From the NCBI RefSeq assembly GCF_018129065.1, contig NZ_JAAEDM010000026.1, positions 1 through 49,951 on the forward strand: DNA of 49,951 bases, read 5' to 3'. The number at the start of each line of letters is the position of its first letter. The stretch's first letter is position 1. Below the pieces are notes generated by a model, which saw nothing but the letters and a program-made list of their open reading frames with translations, ran no database searches and was not told the DNA's origin. The stretch comes from Neoroseomonas soli. GTDB taxonomy: Bacteria > Pseudomonadota > Alphaproteobacteria > Acetobacterales > Acetobacteraceae. The translations under genes were made by a program, and so were the position numbers. Shown here one piece after another: positions 33,849-43,017 of this stretch.

Positions 33849-36505
33849 GCCGCGACGCCGTGCGCCAGCGTCTCGCGCACCGCAGCCAGCGCTTCGGCAG
33901 CCTTGGCGCCGTCCGGACCGCCGGCCTGCGCCATGTCCGGCCGCCCACCGCCGCCCTTGCCGCCGACCGCCGCGGAGGCGGCACGCACCAGCGCCACGGC
34001 GTCCGCCTTGCCCTTCGCCGCGTCGCCCGTCGCCACGACGATGGAGGCCTTGCCCTCGGCCGTGGAGACCAGCGCCACCACATCCGCCGCGCCGCCCTTT
34101 AGGATCGCTTCCGCCAGGCCCTTGAGGTCGCGCGGTGGCACTTCGCCGAGGTCGCGCAGCGCGACGCGCAGCCCGGCGACCTGCTCGACCTCCGCCCCGC
34201 CACCGCCGGTGGCGAGCTTCTTGCGAAGCTCCGCCACGTCGCGCTCGAGCTTGCGGCGCTCCTCGACCAGCGCGGAGATGCGGCCGGCGAGTTCGCCCGG
34301 CTGCGCCTTCAGCACCGCTGCCGCGGCCTGCAGGCTTTCCTCCATCTCCGAGATGTAGGCGAGCGCGGCGTCGCCGGTGACGGCCTCCACGCGCCGGATG
34401 CCGGCCGAGACCGCGCCCTCGGACACGATCTTGAACAGCCCGATGTCGCCAGTCCGCTTCACATGCGTGCCGCCGCAGAGCTCCAGCGAATAGACGCCGT
34501 GCTTCTCCACCGCCGCCGGGTCATGGCCCATGCCGACGACGCGCACCTCCTCGCCGTACTTCTCGCCGAAAAGCGCCATCGCGCCGGCCTCGACCGCCGC
34601 CTCGGGCGTCATCAGCCGCGTCGTGACCTTGGCGTTCTCGCGGATGCGGGCGTTCACCTCGGCCTCGACCCACTGCAGGTCCTCCTCGGTCATCGGCACC
34701 GGCTGGGAGACGTCGAAGCGCAGGCGGTCCGGCGCGTTCAGCGAGCCCTTCTGCGCCACATGCGTGCCGAGCCGGCGGCGCAGTGCCTCGTGCAGCAGGT
34801 GGGTCGCGGAATGATGCGAACGGATCCTGGCGCGGCGGTCATGCGCGACCTCCGCCTGCACCGCGAGACCGAGCCTCGCCTCGCCCTGCACCACCGTGCC
34901 GAGATGGACGTAGAGCGCGCCGAGCTTCTTCTGCGTGTCGCGCACCTCGATCCAGCAGGCCGGGCCCGCCTGGATGATGCCGGTGTCGCCGACCTGGCCG
35001 CCGGACTCCGCGTAGAACGGCGTCTGGTTCAACAGCACGGCCACTTCCATCCCGACCGGAGCGCTGCCCACCGGCTTGCCATCGGCGACGATGGCGACGA
35101 TCTCGCCTTCCGCCGTCTCGGTCGAATAGCCGAGGAATTCGGACGCGCCGACCGTCTCCTTGAGGTCGAACCACACGCTCTCTGTCGCTGCCTCGCCCGA
35201 GCCGGCCCAGGCGGCGCGGGCGCGCTTGCGCTGCTCGGCCATGGCGGCGTTGAAGCCCTCCACGTCCACCGGGCGGCCTTCGGCGCGCAGCGCGTCCTGC
35301 GTCAGGTCGAGCGGGAAGCCGTAGGTGTCATAGAGGCGGAAGGCGACCTCGCCCGGCAGGGTCTGGCCAGAGCCGAGCTTGCCGGTTTCCTCGGCCAGAA
35401 GGTGCAGGCCGCGTTCGAGCAGCGAGCGGAAGCGCGTTTCCTCCAGCCGCAGCGTTTCGCTGATCAGCGCCTCGGCGCGCACCAGCTCCGGATAGGCGGC
35501 GCCCATCTGGCGCACCAGCGCCGGCAGCAGCCGGTGCATCAGCGGCTCCCGCGCGCCGAGCATGTGCGCGTGGCGCATCGCGCGGCGCAGGATGCGGCGC
35601 AGCACATAGCCGCGGCCCTCGTTGGACGGCAACACGCCGTCCGCCATCAGGAAGGCGCCGGCGCGCAGGTGGTCGGCGACGACGCGATGGCTGACGCGGA
35701 ATGGCCCATCCGGCGCCTGCCCCGTCGCCTCGGCGGAAGCGAGGATGATCGCCCGCAGCGTGTCCGTGTCGTAGTTGTCGTGCTTGCCCTGCAGGATGGC
35801 GGCGAAGCGTTCCAGCCCCATGCCCGTGTCGATCGAGGGCCTGGGCAGCGGGTTCCGAGTGCCGGCCGGCTCCTCGAGGAACTGCATGAAGACCAGGTTC
35901 CAGATCTCGATGAACCGGTCGCCGTCCTCGTCAGGGCTGCCCGGCGGGCCGCCCGGGATCTTGTCGCCGTGGTCGAAGAAGATCTCCGAGCACGGGCCGC
36001 AGGGGCCGGTATCGCCCATGCGCCAGAAATTGTCGGAGGTGGAGATGCGGATGATCCGGCTGTCCGGCAGCCCGGCCACCTTCTTCCAGATCGCCGCCGC
36101 GTCGTCGTCCTCGCTGTAGACCGTGACCAGCAGCCGGTCCTTCGGAAGGCCAAAATCCTTGGTCAGCAGGTCCCAGGCATAGGGGATGGCCTGTTCCTTG
36201 AAATAGTCGCCGAAGGAAAAGTTCCCCAGCATCTCGAAGAAGGTGTGGTGGCGCGCGGTGTAGCCGACATTGTCGAGGTCGTTGTGCTTGCCGCCCGCGC
36301 GCACCGACTTCTGGGCCGTGGTGGCGCGCTTGTAGGGCCGCGTCTCCTGCCCGGTGAAGACGTTCTTGAACTGGACCATGCCCGAGTTCGCGAACATCAG
36401 CGTCGGGTCGTTGCGCGGCACCAGCGGGCTGCTTTCCACCACCTCGTGCCCGTTGCGGCGGAAGTAGTCGAGGAAGGTGGCGCGGATGTCGTTGCTGCTG
36501 GTCAT
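33845..36505 (-). CDS. alaS: Alanyl-tRNA synthetase
   Basis: An 886-residue class II synthetase that charges tRNA-Ala. The catalytic domain opens [20 protein letters not shown], with motif 2-like [38 protein letters not shown]. The editing domain has the zinc ligands in [14 protein letters not shown] and CGGTHV, and the C-terminal coiled coil and C-Ala domain end with a [12 protein letters not shown] segment. The start MTSSNDIR at 36505 is placed by the N-terminus of the family; a longer in-frame start adds 18 unconserved residues. Length is normal. Confidence 0.97.
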   Translation of the reverse strand: MTSSNDIRATFLDYFRRNGHEVVESSPLVPRNDPTLMFANSGMVQFKNVFTGQETRPYKRATTAQKSVRAGGKHNDLDNVGYTARHHTFFEMLGNFSFGDYFKEQAIPYAWDLLTKDFGLPKDRLLVTVYSEDDDAAAIWKKVAGLPDSRIIRISTSDNFWRMGDTGPCGPCSEIFFDHGDKIPGGPPGSPDEDGDRFIEIWNLVFMQFLEEPAGTRNPLPRPSIDTGMGLERFAAILQGKHDNYDTDTLRAIILASAEATGQAPDGPFRVSHRVVADHLRAGAFLMADGVLPSNEGRGYVLRRILRRAMRHAHMLGAREPLMHRLLPALVRQMGAAYPELVRAEALISETLRLEETRFRSLLERGLHLLAEETGKLGSGQTLPGEVAFRLYDTYGFPLDLTQDALRAEGRPVDVEGFNAAMAEQRKRARAAWAGSGEAATESVWFDLKETVGASEFLGYSTETAEGEIVAIVADGKPVGSAPVGMEVAVLLNQTPFYAESGGQVGDTGIIQAGPACWIEVRDTQKKLGALYVHLGTVVQGEARLGLAVQAEVAHDRRARIRSHHSATHLLHEALRRRLGTHVAQKGSLNAPDRLRFDVSQPVPMTEEDLQWVEAEVNARIRENAKVTTRLMTPEAAVEAGAMALFGEKYGEEVRVVGMGHDPAAVEKHGVYSLELCGGTHVKRTGDIGLFKIVSEGAVSAGIRRVEAVTGDAALAYISEMEESLQAAAAVLKAQPGELAGRISALVEERRKLERDVAELRKKLATGGGGAEVEQVAGLRVALRDLGEVPPRDLKGLAEAILKGGAADVVALVSTAEGKASIVVATGDAAKGKADAVALVRAASAAVGGKGGGGRPDMAQAGGPDGAKAAEALAAVRETLAHGVAA

Positions 36506-36532
36506 GTCCTGCCCGTCGCGTCGCCCTGCAAG

Positions 36533-36549
36533 GCCAGCCGGGGGCTGGC
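36533..36549 (-). terminator. Short hairpin upstream of alaS
   Basis: GCCAGCC (36533-36539) pairs with GGCTGGC (36543-36549) around GGG, 56 nt past the stop of the leftward small gene and 28 nt before the alaS start. It may end the small gene's transcript or lie in the alaS leader. Confidence 0.4.
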
Positions 36550-36604
36550 AAGGATTCAAGGGCGGGAGAGGTAGCGCGCGGGGGCCGGGGCGTGAAGGGG
36601 CGCG

Positions 36605-36814
36605 TCAGCGTTCCTTCGCGGTAGGCGGGCCCACCTCGGCCTCCCGGGCCGCGTTCTGCCGGTCCTGGTGGGCCTTTTCATGCTGGAGCGCCTCCTTCCC
36701 GAAATCGGGGCCACCTTCCTTCCGCTCATCCGGCCGGAACCTGGGGTCCGGCCGGTGCGGCGGCGGGGGATCGGGCGCAATCCGGGGAAGTCGGGGGCGG
36801 CGAGGCTGATTCAT
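36605..36814 (-). CDS. Small charged protein of unknown function (69 aa)
   Basis: A 69-residue hydrophilic protein. The first 30 residues are Pro/Arg rich (MNQPRRPRLPRIAPDPPPPH) and the rest is a charged helix with KEALQHEKAHQDRQNAAREAE. A strong Shine-Dalgarno (AAGGAGGA) lies 7 nt before the ATG at 36814, supporting real translation. No family is recognised. It sits between recA and alaS, all leftward, 70 nt after recA, so it might be co-transcribed with recA. Confidence 0.65.
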   Translation of the reverse strand: MNQPRRPRLPRIAPDPPPPHRPDPRFRPDERKEGGPDFGKEALQHEKAHQDRQNAAREAEVGPPTAKER

Positions 36815-36884
36815 GCGGGGTCCTCCTTCCCGGAGAAACACCCCGCGCCGTAGATGGTTGCGCCCCGCCGCGAGCAAGGGCGGC

Positions 36885-37967
36885 CTATTCGGCCGCCAGC
36901 GCCTCGTCGTCGTCCCCGCCTTCGCCGACGAGCATCTGCTCCGCCAGCAGCCCGGCCTGGCCGCGGACGCGCTGCTCGATGGAAATGGCCATCTCCGGGT
37001 GGTCGCGCAGGAACTGCTTCGCGTTCTCGCGCCCCTGCCCGATCCGCTGGCTGTCGCAGGAGAACCAGGCGCCCGACTTCTCGACCACATTGGCCTTCAC
37101 GCCGAGGTCGATGAGTTCACCCACCTTGCTGATGCCCTCGCCGTACATGATGTCGAACTCGACCTCGCGGAACGGCGGGGCCATCTTGTTCTTCACCACC
37201 TTCACGCGGGTGTGGTTGCCGGTCACCTCGTCGCGGTCCTTGATCGCCCCGATGCGGCGGATCTCCATGCGGACCGAGGCGTAGAACTTCAGCGCGTTGC
37301 CGCCCGTGGTCGTCTCCGGGTTGCCGAACATGACGCCGATCTTGAGCCGGATCTGGTTCAGGAAGATCAGCAGCGTGTTGGACTTGGACACCGACCCCGT
37401 CAGCTTGCGCAGCGCCTGGGACATCAGGCGGGCATGCAGGCCGACATGGCTGTCGCCCATCTCGCCTTCGAGTTCGGCGCGGGGCACCAGCGCCGCGACG
37501 GAATCCACCACCAGCACGTCGACCGCGCCGGACCGCACCAGCGTGTCCGCGATCTCGAGCGCCTGCTCGCCCGCATCCGGCTGGCTGATCAGCAGGTTGT
37601 CCACATCGACGCCGAGCTTCTTGGCGTAGCCCGGATCGAGCGCATGTTCCGCGTCCACGAAGGCGCAGGTGCCGCCCTTCTTCTGGGCTTCCGCGATGAC
37701 ATGCAGCGCCAGCGTCGTCTTGCCCGAGGATTCCGGGCCGTAGATCTCGATGATGCGGCCCTTGGGCAGGCCGCCGATGCCGAGCGCCAGGTCAAGGCCG
37801 AGCGAACCGGTCGAGACGACCTCGATATCCCCCTGCGCCGCCTGCTTGGCGCCGAGGCGCATGATCGAGCCCTTGCCGAAGGCCCGCTCGATCTGGCTCA
37901 GCGCCGCATCCAGCGCCTTTCCCTTGTCCATGCCCTTCCCCCGCTCCAGCGATGGCTTCTCAACCAT
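36885..37967 (-). CDS. recA: Recombinase A
   Basis: A 360-residue DNA recombinase that pairs homologous DNA and triggers LexA self-cleavage. Walker [10 protein letters not shown] is at residues 77-85, Walker B is [10 protein letters not shown], and loops L1/L2 are in the [22 protein letters not shown] and [20 protein letters not shown] regions. The acidic C-terminal tail ([13 protein letters not shown]) is normal. The start at 37967 has TGGAGGAT about 8 nt upstream; a later ATG at 37932 is also possible. An SOS box lies 131 bp before the start. Confidence 0.97.
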   Translation of the reverse strand: MVEKPSLERGKGMDKGKALDAALSQIERAFGKGSIMRLGAKQAAQGDIEVVSTGSLGLDLALGIGGLPKGRIIEIYGPESSGKTTLALHVIAEAQKKGGTCAFVDAEHALDPGYAKKLGVDVDNLLISQPDAGEQALEIADTLVRSGAVDVLVVDSVAALVPRAELEGEMGDSHVGLHARLMSQALRKLTGSVSKSNTLLIFLNQIRLKIGVMFGNPETTTGGNALKFYASVRMEIRRIGAIKDRDEVTGNHTRVKVVKNKMAPPFREVEFDIMYGEGISKVGELIDLGVKANVVEKSGAWFSCDSQRIGQGRENAKQFLRDHPEMAISIEQRVRGQAGLLAEQMLVGEGGDDDEALAAE

Positions 37968-38097
37968 AGGGCGATATCCTCCAGGCGTCCATCGCCCGTT
38001 AATAATGAGACCCGGCGGGTCCCTCGCTCGCCCCACCCGCGCACGGCGAGGCGATTCGACGCAAGCGGAGCATGCGCCAAACAGGCCGCGGCATCAA

Positions 38098-38112
38098 GAA
38101 CAGACAAAGAAC
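38098..38112 (-). promoter_or_regulatory. SOS box (LexA site) of recA
   Basis: Read leftward the site is GTTC-TTTGTCT-GTTC, a perfect match to the alphaproteobacterial LexA direct repeat GTTC-N7-GTTC. It lies in the 146-bp gap between recA and the kinase gene, 131 bp before the recA start, and immediately abuts the kinase stop codon. DNA-damage induction of recA is expected. Confidence 0.85.
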
Positions 38113-38113
38113 A

Positions 38114-39622
38114 TTAACCTTCGAAGGGTCGCGCCCCCGCCACCGCCGCGGCCAGATCGGCCATGCGGAAGGGCTTCTCCAGGAAGCGGATGCCGAGGCC
38201 CGACAGCCCCTCCCCCACCGTCGCCTCGGCGTAACCCGAGACCAGGACTACCGAGAGGCCGGCGATGCGCGCCCGCAGCGCCTGGGCCAGCGCCAGCCCG
38301 TCCATCTCCCCGGGCATGGTGACGTCGCTGACCAGTACTTCCGGCAGGAAGCCGGTCTCGACCACATCGAGCGCGGCGTCGGCATCCTCCGCCGCGCGCA
38401 CCTCATGCCCCGCGCCTTCCAGCGCGCGGCGGGCGAGCAGACGCAGCGGCGCCTCGTCCTCCACCAGCAGCACGCGCCGGGCCATGGCGGGCGCGGCCTC
38501 GGCCGGGGCGGGCGGGCGCGCTGCCTGCGCCGCGCCGGAGGCGGGCGGGAACCACAGGCGGAACACCGTCCCCCGCCCCCGCGACGAGGCCACCGAGACA
38601 TGCCCGCCCGACTGCCGCAGGATGCCGAGCACGGTGGACAGCCCCAGCCCCGTTCCCCCGGCGCCGCGCCGCGTGGTGAAGAAGGGCTCGAAGATGCGCG
38701 GCAGCAGGTCGGGCGGCATGCCGCTGCCGCTGTCCTCCACCGAGAGCACCGCCCAGCGGCCCGGTGGGATGACGGCGCCCTGAGCCACTTCCTCCGTCGC
38801 CAGCGTCACCTCGTTCAGTGCGATGCGGATGGCGCCGCCATCCGGCATGGCGTCGCGCGCATTCACCACCAGGTTCAGCAGCGCCTGGTCGAGTTGCGAC
38901 GGATCGACGCGCACCCTCGGGCCGGGTGCCGGCGCCTGCACCTCCAGCGTATGCCGGGCGCCGAGCAGCCGCGCGAGCAGCGGCGCCATCGCCTCCACCG
39001 CTTCCCCCAGCGCGATCACGCGCGGGGCCAGCGCCTGTCGGCTGGCGAAGGCGAGCAACTGCTTCACCAGCCGTGCGCCGCGCGTCGCGCTGTCGAGGAT
39101 CTGGCGCAGGTCCTCCGCCGTCTCGGCCTCCGGCCCGCGGGCCAGGGCGGCCTCGGCCGCGCCGGAGATGGCCGCGAGCAGGTTGTTGAAGTCGTGCGCC
39201 ACGCCGCCGGCGAGCTGCCCGATCGACTGCAGCCGCGCCCCTTCCTCCATCTGCGCCTGCATGCGCCGGCGCGCCGTCACGTCCGTCACGCGCATGAGCG
39301 CGCCGGGCTCGCCGCGCAGCGGGCGGCAGGCGACCTCGAAACTGGCATCGGCCGGAAGCGCCGCGCCTGTGAGCCGCGCCGGCACCACGGGCGGCGCCGG
39401 CGGCCCGGCCAAAGCGACGGCGATGGCGCCGGCCACGGCCTCGCGCGAGGCTTCGACGAACAGCGCCGCCGCCGGCATGCCCGGGGCCGGCGCCGCGCCG
39501 CGCATGCGAGCCAGGGCTGCATTCGCCGCGCGGATGCGCCCTTCGGCATCGAGCACCGCAAGGCCCGCTTCTTCCTCCGCCTCGAACAGCCTGCGGAATG
39601 CCGCAGCTTCCGGATCGGTCAC
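38114..39622 (-). CDS. CckA-like hybrid histidine kinase
   Basis: A 502-residue soluble protein. An N-terminal PAS-like region (about residues 10-120) is followed by a HisKA domain with the phosphorylated His in QLAGGVAHDFNNLLAAISG, an ATPase domain with N-box NARDAMPDGG, G1 DSGSGMPPD and G2 GGTGLGLSTV, and a C-terminal receiver with Asp in LVSDVTMPG and Lys in FLEKPF. This order and wording match CckA, the alphaproteobacterial kinase feeding ChpT-CtrA, but the membrane segments of Caulobacter CckA are absent. The GTG at 39622 has GGCAGG 6 nt upstream; a TTG at 39628 overlaps the flhB stop. It is the last gene of the leftward flagellar cluster. Confidence 0.85.
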   Translation of the reverse strand: MTDPEAAAFRRLFEAEEEAGLAVLDAEGRIRAANAALARMRGAAPAPGMPAAALFVEASREAVAGAIAVALAGPPAPPVVPARLTGAALPADASFEVACRPLRGEPGALMRVTDVTARRRMQAQMEEGARLQSIGQLAGGVAHDFNNLLAAISGAAEAALARGPEAETAEDLRQILDSATRGARLVKQLLAFASRQALAPRVIALGEAVEAMAPLLARLLGARHTLEVQAPAPGPRVRVDPSQLDQALLNLVVNARDAMPDGGAIRIALNEVTLATEEVAQGAVIPPGRWAVLSVEDSGSGMPPDLLPRIFEPFFTTRRGAGGTGLGLSTVLGILRQSGGHVSVASSRGRGTVFRLWFPPASGAAQAARPPAPAEAAPAMARRVLLVEDEAPLRLLARRALEGAGHEVRAAEDADAALDVVETGFLPEVLVSDVTMPGEMDGLALAQALRARIAGLSVVLVSGYAEATVGEGLSGLGIRFLEKPFRMADLAAAVAGARPFEG

Positions 39623-39624
39623 GC

Positions 39625-40683
39625 TCAACCTGCCTGCCCCCGCCCGCCGAGCCGCCAGACATAGGCGATGATCTCGGCCGCCGCCTGATAATGCTCGGGC
39701 GCAATCTCCGCTTCCAGGTCGAGCCGGTAAAGTGCGCGCGCCAGCGGCGGGTTGGAGACGATCGGCACGCCGGCCTCCGCCGCCGCCTCGCGGATTCGCG
39801 CAGCCATGGCATCCGCCCCCTTGGCAACGACGCGCGGCGCGGCGCTGCCACCCTGCTCATAGGCCAGCGCCACGGCGTAGTGCGTCGGGTTGGTGATGAC
39901 CACCGCCGCCTTCGGCACCGCCGCCATCATGCGTCCCCGCGCGCGCTGCTGGCGGAGTTGCCGCAGCCGCCCCTTCACCTGCGGGTCGCCATCGCTTTCG
40001 CGCATCTCCTCCTTGATGTCCTGGCGGCTCATGCGCAGGCGCTGCAGGTGCCGCCAGCGCACCCAAAGCCAGTCGAGCGCCGCGATCGCCGCGAAGGCCA
40101 CGAGTGCGGGCAGCGCGAGGTCGAGCGCCACCCATCCGCCGCGCTCCAGCAGCGCCGCCGCCGGGAGATGCAACAGCGCCTGCAACCCGGAGGGGTCGCC
40201 CAGCGCCCACCACAGCGCCGCCCCCACCAACCCCAGCTTCAGCAGCGTGCGGAGGAACTCGATCGCGCCCTCCGGCCCGAGGATCCGCTTCAGCGCCGAC
40301 ATCGGATTGATGCGCGAGACCTGCGGCTTCAACCCCTTGGCCGAGACGAGCCCCTGCGTCTGCAACATCGTCGCCGCGACCGCACCCGCCGCCGCAAGCC
40401 CCGCCACCGGCAGCACCGCGAGCAGCCCGAGCCGCCCGAGCTCCACCGCCGCCGCCGCCGGCGTGACCTCGTGCGCCCGTTCCAGCACCGCGCGCATCCC
40501 GCGCAGCATGCCCGCGCCCATGGGCGGCAGCGCGATCATCATCCCCAGCACGCCACCGCCGAGCGCCCCGAAGCTCACCATCTCGCGGGACAGCGCGACC
40601 TGGCCTTCCTCGCGCGCCTTCTCGAGCCGCCTTGGCGTTGCGGCTTCCGTACGGTCTTCGGCGTCCCGACCTTGCTCGGCCAT
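39625..40683 (-). CDS. flhB: Flagellar export protein FlhB
   Basis: A 352-residue inner-membrane export-gate protein that switches substrate from rod/hook to filament. It starts EDRTEAATPRRLEKAREEGQV, the FlhB opening. Four membrane segments lie in about residues 35-210, then the cytoplasmic domain with the self-cleaving NPTH at residues 265-268 (cut between Asn and Pro). The C-terminal PPLARALYRL segment is intact. It starts 3 nt after fliR and overlaps or abuts the start of the CckA-like gene. Confidence 0.95.
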   Translation of the reverse strand: MAEQGRDAEDRTEAATPRRLEKAREEGQVALSREMVSFGALGGGVLGMMIALPPMGAGMLRGMRAVLERAHEVTPAAAAVELGRLGLLAVLPVAGLAAAGAVAATMLQTQGLVSAKGLKPQVSRINPMSALKRILGPEGAIEFLRTLLKLGLVGAALWWALGDPSGLQALLHLPAAALLERGGWVALDLALPALVAFAAIAALDWLWVRWRHLQRLRMSRQDIKEEMRESDGDPQVKGRLRQLRQQRARGRMMAAVPKAAVVITNPTHYAVALAYEQGGSAAPRVVAKGADAMAARIREAAAEAGVPIVSNPPLARALYRLDLEAEIAPEHYQAAAEIIAYVWRLGGRGQAG

Positions 40684-40686
40684 GGC

Positions 40687-41463
40687 TCAGGGCATGCCAG
40701 GCAGGGCGAGGAAGGCGGCCCGCGCCCCCTCCCCGAAGGCGCCGAGCAGCGCGGGCATCAGCGCCGCGAGCAAGGCCAGGCCGAGCAACACCTGGCCCGG
40801 CACCGCCACGAAATAGACCTGCACCTGTGGCGCGATGCGCGCGAGCAGACCCAGGGCGACGTTCACCAGGATCGCCGCCACCACGAAGGGCGCGGCAAGA
40901 CGCAGCGCGAGCGCCAGGCTTTCCGCGGCCGCGGCCGCGAATGCCTCCGCCCCTGTCCCGGCCGGGAAAGGCTCGCCCGCCGGAAGCAGATCGTAGGACT
41001 GCGCCAGCGCCTGCAACGGCAGAACATAGAGCCCGCTGCCCAGCACCAGAACTGTGGCGGCAAGTGCCAGCAGCCGCCCCGTCGCCGTACCCATGCCACC
41101 CGAGGCGGGGTCCGGCACCAGCGCCTGCGCCAGCCCCAGCAGCAACGCGATCGCCTGCCCCGCCATCGCCATGGCCAGCACCGTGACCCGCGCCAGCCCA
41201 CCGAGCCAGAGCCCGACGACCACCTCCAGGACGATCAGCCGCACCGCCTCGCCCGCATCGTCGGGCGGCGGCGGCAGGCGGTCGGTCAGCCCCGGCAGCA
41301 GCAGCAGCACGAGGCCAAGCCCGAGGCCGAGGCGGATGGCGGGCGGCACATCCTCCTGCCCGAGACCGGGCAGCACCATCACCGCGGCGCCCAGGCGCGC
41401 GAAGGCCAGTACCGCGTGGAAGGCCAGCACCGGCAGGGCGGCGAGCAGCGCGGCCTCGTCCAT
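40687..41463 (-). CDS. fliR: Flagellar export protein FliR
   Basis: A 258-residue inner-membrane protein of the export gate. It is highly hydrophobic with about six segments. The N-terminal ALPVLAFHAVLAFARLGAAVMVLPGLGQ and the internal APFVVAAILVNVALGLLARIAPQVQVYFVAVPGQVLLGL are typical of FliR. It follows fliQ by 1 nt and precedes flhB by 3 nt, a normal order. Confidence 0.93.
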   Translation of the reverse strand: MDEAALLAALPVLAFHAVLAFARLGAAVMVLPGLGQEDVPPAIRLGLGLGLVLLLLPGLTDRLPPPPDDAGEAVRLIVLEVVVGLWLGGLARVTVLAMAMAGQAIALLLGLAQALVPDPASGGMGTATGRLLALAATVLVLGSGLYVLPLQALAQSYDLLPAGEPFPAGTGAEAFAAAAAESLALALRLAAPFVVAAILVNVALGLLARIAPQVQVYFVAVPGQVLLGLALLAALMPALLGAFGEGARAAFLALPGMP

Positions 41464-41464
41464 C

Positions 41465-41734
41465 TCAGCCGCGCAGCCCGACCTCTATCGCGGCCTGGAA
41501 GAGGCTGCCGGCATAGCCGCGCAGCACGCCGGCGAAGAAAGGGCCGAGCAACAGCAGCGCCACGGCCAGCGCGACGGCTTTCGGGAGGAAGCCGAGCGTC
41601 GCCTCGTTCACCTGCGTCAGCGCCTGCATCACGGCGACGACGAGGCCCGTGACCAGCATCAGCACCAGCAGCGGCCCGCCGATCTGCAGCGCGATCCAAA
41701 GCGCCTCCCGAGAGGCGAGCGCGACCTCGTTCAC
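41465..41734 (-). CDS. fliQ: Flagellar export protein FliQ
   Basis: An 89-residue protein with two membrane helices (about residues 15-39 and 53-77), joined by the conserved VMQALTQVNEATLGFLPK loop. The GTG at 41734 gives exactly the usual FliQ length; an ATG at 41779 would add 15 unconserved residues. Neither start has a strong Shine-Dalgarno sequence. FliQ, with FliP and FliR, forms the core of the export channel. Confidence 0.9.
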   Translation of the reverse strand: MNEVALASREALWIALQIGGPLLVLMLVTGLVVAVMQALTQVNEATLGFLPKAVALAVALLLLGPFFAGVLRGYAGSLFQAAIEVGLRG

Positions 41735-41815
41735 CCGCGCACCGGCACGCCCATGGGCATCGCCCTGCCCCGGCCGCATCCTGCGGCCATGTCACCTGCT
41801 TTCGTCACCGGTGCC

Positions 41816-42121
41816 TCAGATCGGCATGCGCATCACGTCCTGGTATGCCGCGACGACGCGGTCGCGCACCGCGACGGCGGTTTGCAACGTCAGTTCCGCC
41901 CGCCCCACGGCGAGCACGACATCCGTCACGCTGCCCTGCCCGGTCAGCGCGCGCGTGGTGCTGGCATCGGCTTCCCGCCCCACATCCACGGCCTGTTCCA
42001 TGGCGCGCGTCAGCGCCGCGCCGAAGCCCGCGCCGCCCGTGCCCTGGGTCGCGGCCTGCGGCAGCGCCTCGGCGGCGCGATAGGCGGCGGCGGCCCCCGC
42101 CGGGGCGAGCGGGATGCTCAT
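41816..42121 (-). CDS. fliE: Flagellar hook-basal body protein FliE
   Basis: A 101-residue protein joining the MS ring to the rod. The C-terminal half fits FliE: DVGREADASTTRALTGQGSVTDVVLAVGRAELTLQTAVAVRDRVVAAYQDVMRMPI, with the conserved DV..A...A...LQ....VR...V.AY..I.RM ending. The Ala-rich N-terminal half is poorly conserved. The ATG overlaps the flgC stop by ATGA. An 81-nt gap separates it from fliQ. Confidence 0.92.
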   Translation of the reverse strand: MSIPLAPAGAAAAYRAAEALPQAATQGTGGAGFGAALTRAMEQAVDVGREADASTTRALTGQGSVTDVVLAVGRAELTLQTAVAVRDRVVAAYQDVMRMPI

Positions 42122-42528
42122 CCGCGCAGCGCCTCGATGGTGCGGGTCAGCATGCCGCGCGTCACTTCCAGCACCGAGAGGTTGGCGGCGTAGGACCGCT
42201 GCGCCTCCCGCATGTCCATGGTCTCCACCATGCTGTCCACGTTCGGCACGCGCACGTAGCCGCGCGCATCGGCGGCCGGGTGGGACGGGTCGTGCCGCAC
42301 CGGGAAATCCCCGCCCGCGGTCCCGATGCGCGCCACGCGCACCGTGCTGGTGCCGAGTTCCCGGTCGAGCCGATTCGCGAAGGTGACGGTGCGCCGGCGA
42401 TAGGGATCGGCGCCGGGCGACTGCCCCGTGCTGTCGCGGTTTGCGAGGTTCTCCGCCACCACGCGCAGGCGCGTGGACTGCGCCTGCATGCCGGCGGCGG
42501 AAATGCGGAGCGCGCGATCGAGATCCAT
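42118..42528 (-). CDS. flgC: Flagellar basal-body rod protein FlgC
   Basis: A 136-residue proximal rod protein. The N-terminal rod motif is LRISAAGMQAQSTRLRVVAENLANRDSTG, followed by PYRRRTVTF, and the C-terminal YVRVPNVDSMVETMDMREAQRSYAANLSVLE is the FlgC ending. GGGGAGGG lies just before the ATG at 42528. It overlaps fliE and follows flgB by 15 nt. Confidence 0.95.
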   Translation of the reverse strand: MDLDRALRISAAGMQAQSTRLRVVAENLANRDSTGQSPGADPYRRRTVTFANRLDRELGTSTVRVARIGTAGGDFPVRHDPSHPAADARGYVRVPNVDSMVETMDMREAQRSYAANLSVLEVTRGMLTRTIEALRG

Positions 42529-42543
42529 GCGATCCCTCCCCGG

Positions 42544-42939
42544 TTACGAATTGCGCCCGAGCGCGGTGCGGAACATGCCGAGGTAGCGGCGGTGCAGCCC
42601 GACCGCGAGCGCATGCGCCGTCTCGGTATCGGCGATGCGCATGGCTTCCCGATCCAGCGCGACGCCATTGCCGTCGAGGCTGCGCTCGGCGAGGCGCCGC
42701 TCCGGCCGCGCGCGCGGGTCGTTGCCGCCCGCGCCGGACATGTGCTGCGGATTCGTCTGCCGCATCGCTGCCGCGGGCGCTGCGGCCGTGAGGCTCTGCG
42801 CGAAGGGCGTCAGGTCGGATGGCCGGTAGCCCGGCGTATCGGCATTCGCCACGTTCTGCGCCAGCACGCGCTGGCGGGCGTCGAGCCAGCGCAGCCGGGT
42901 TTCGGCGAGCGCGACGGGGCCGGTGCGGGTCGGGTCCAT
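42544..42939 (-). CDS. flgB: Flagellar basal-body rod protein FlgB
   Basis: A 131-residue proximal rod protein and first gene of the leftward flagellar cluster. The rod motif is RLRWLDARQRVLAQNVANADTPGYRPSDLTPF, typical of FlgB; the C-terminal half has the expected NGVALDREAMRIADTETAHAL. The start MDPTRTG at 42939 has only weak Shine-Dalgarno complementarity. The 78-bp upstream region is shared with the rightward fliO-fliP cluster and carries two CtrA-like half sites. Confidence 0.93.
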   Translation of the reverse strand: MDPTRTGPVALAETRLRWLDARQRVLAQNVANADTPGYRPSDLTPFAQSLTAAAPAAAMRQTNPQHMSGAGGNDPRARPERRLAERSLDGNGVALDREAMRIADTETAHALAVGLHRRYLGMFRTALGRNS

Positions 42940-43017
42940 GCCGCCATTGGTGCCATGCCGCCGCGAAGGATCGGTTAACGCCGCCGACAACCGCGCGGTA
43001 ACCACCCACCGTGTTGG

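Noticed and set aside
34463-36574. A 703-codon open frame antisense to alaS.
   Set aside because: alaS is certain on the other strand and the antisense product is His/Arg/Ala filler without domains.
37990-38120. TTAATAA near 38000 and ATTAACC near 38114 as a full CtrA site for recA.
   Set aside because: The halves are over 100 bp apart, not in the TTAA-N7-TTAA form, and the second overlaps the kinase stop codon.
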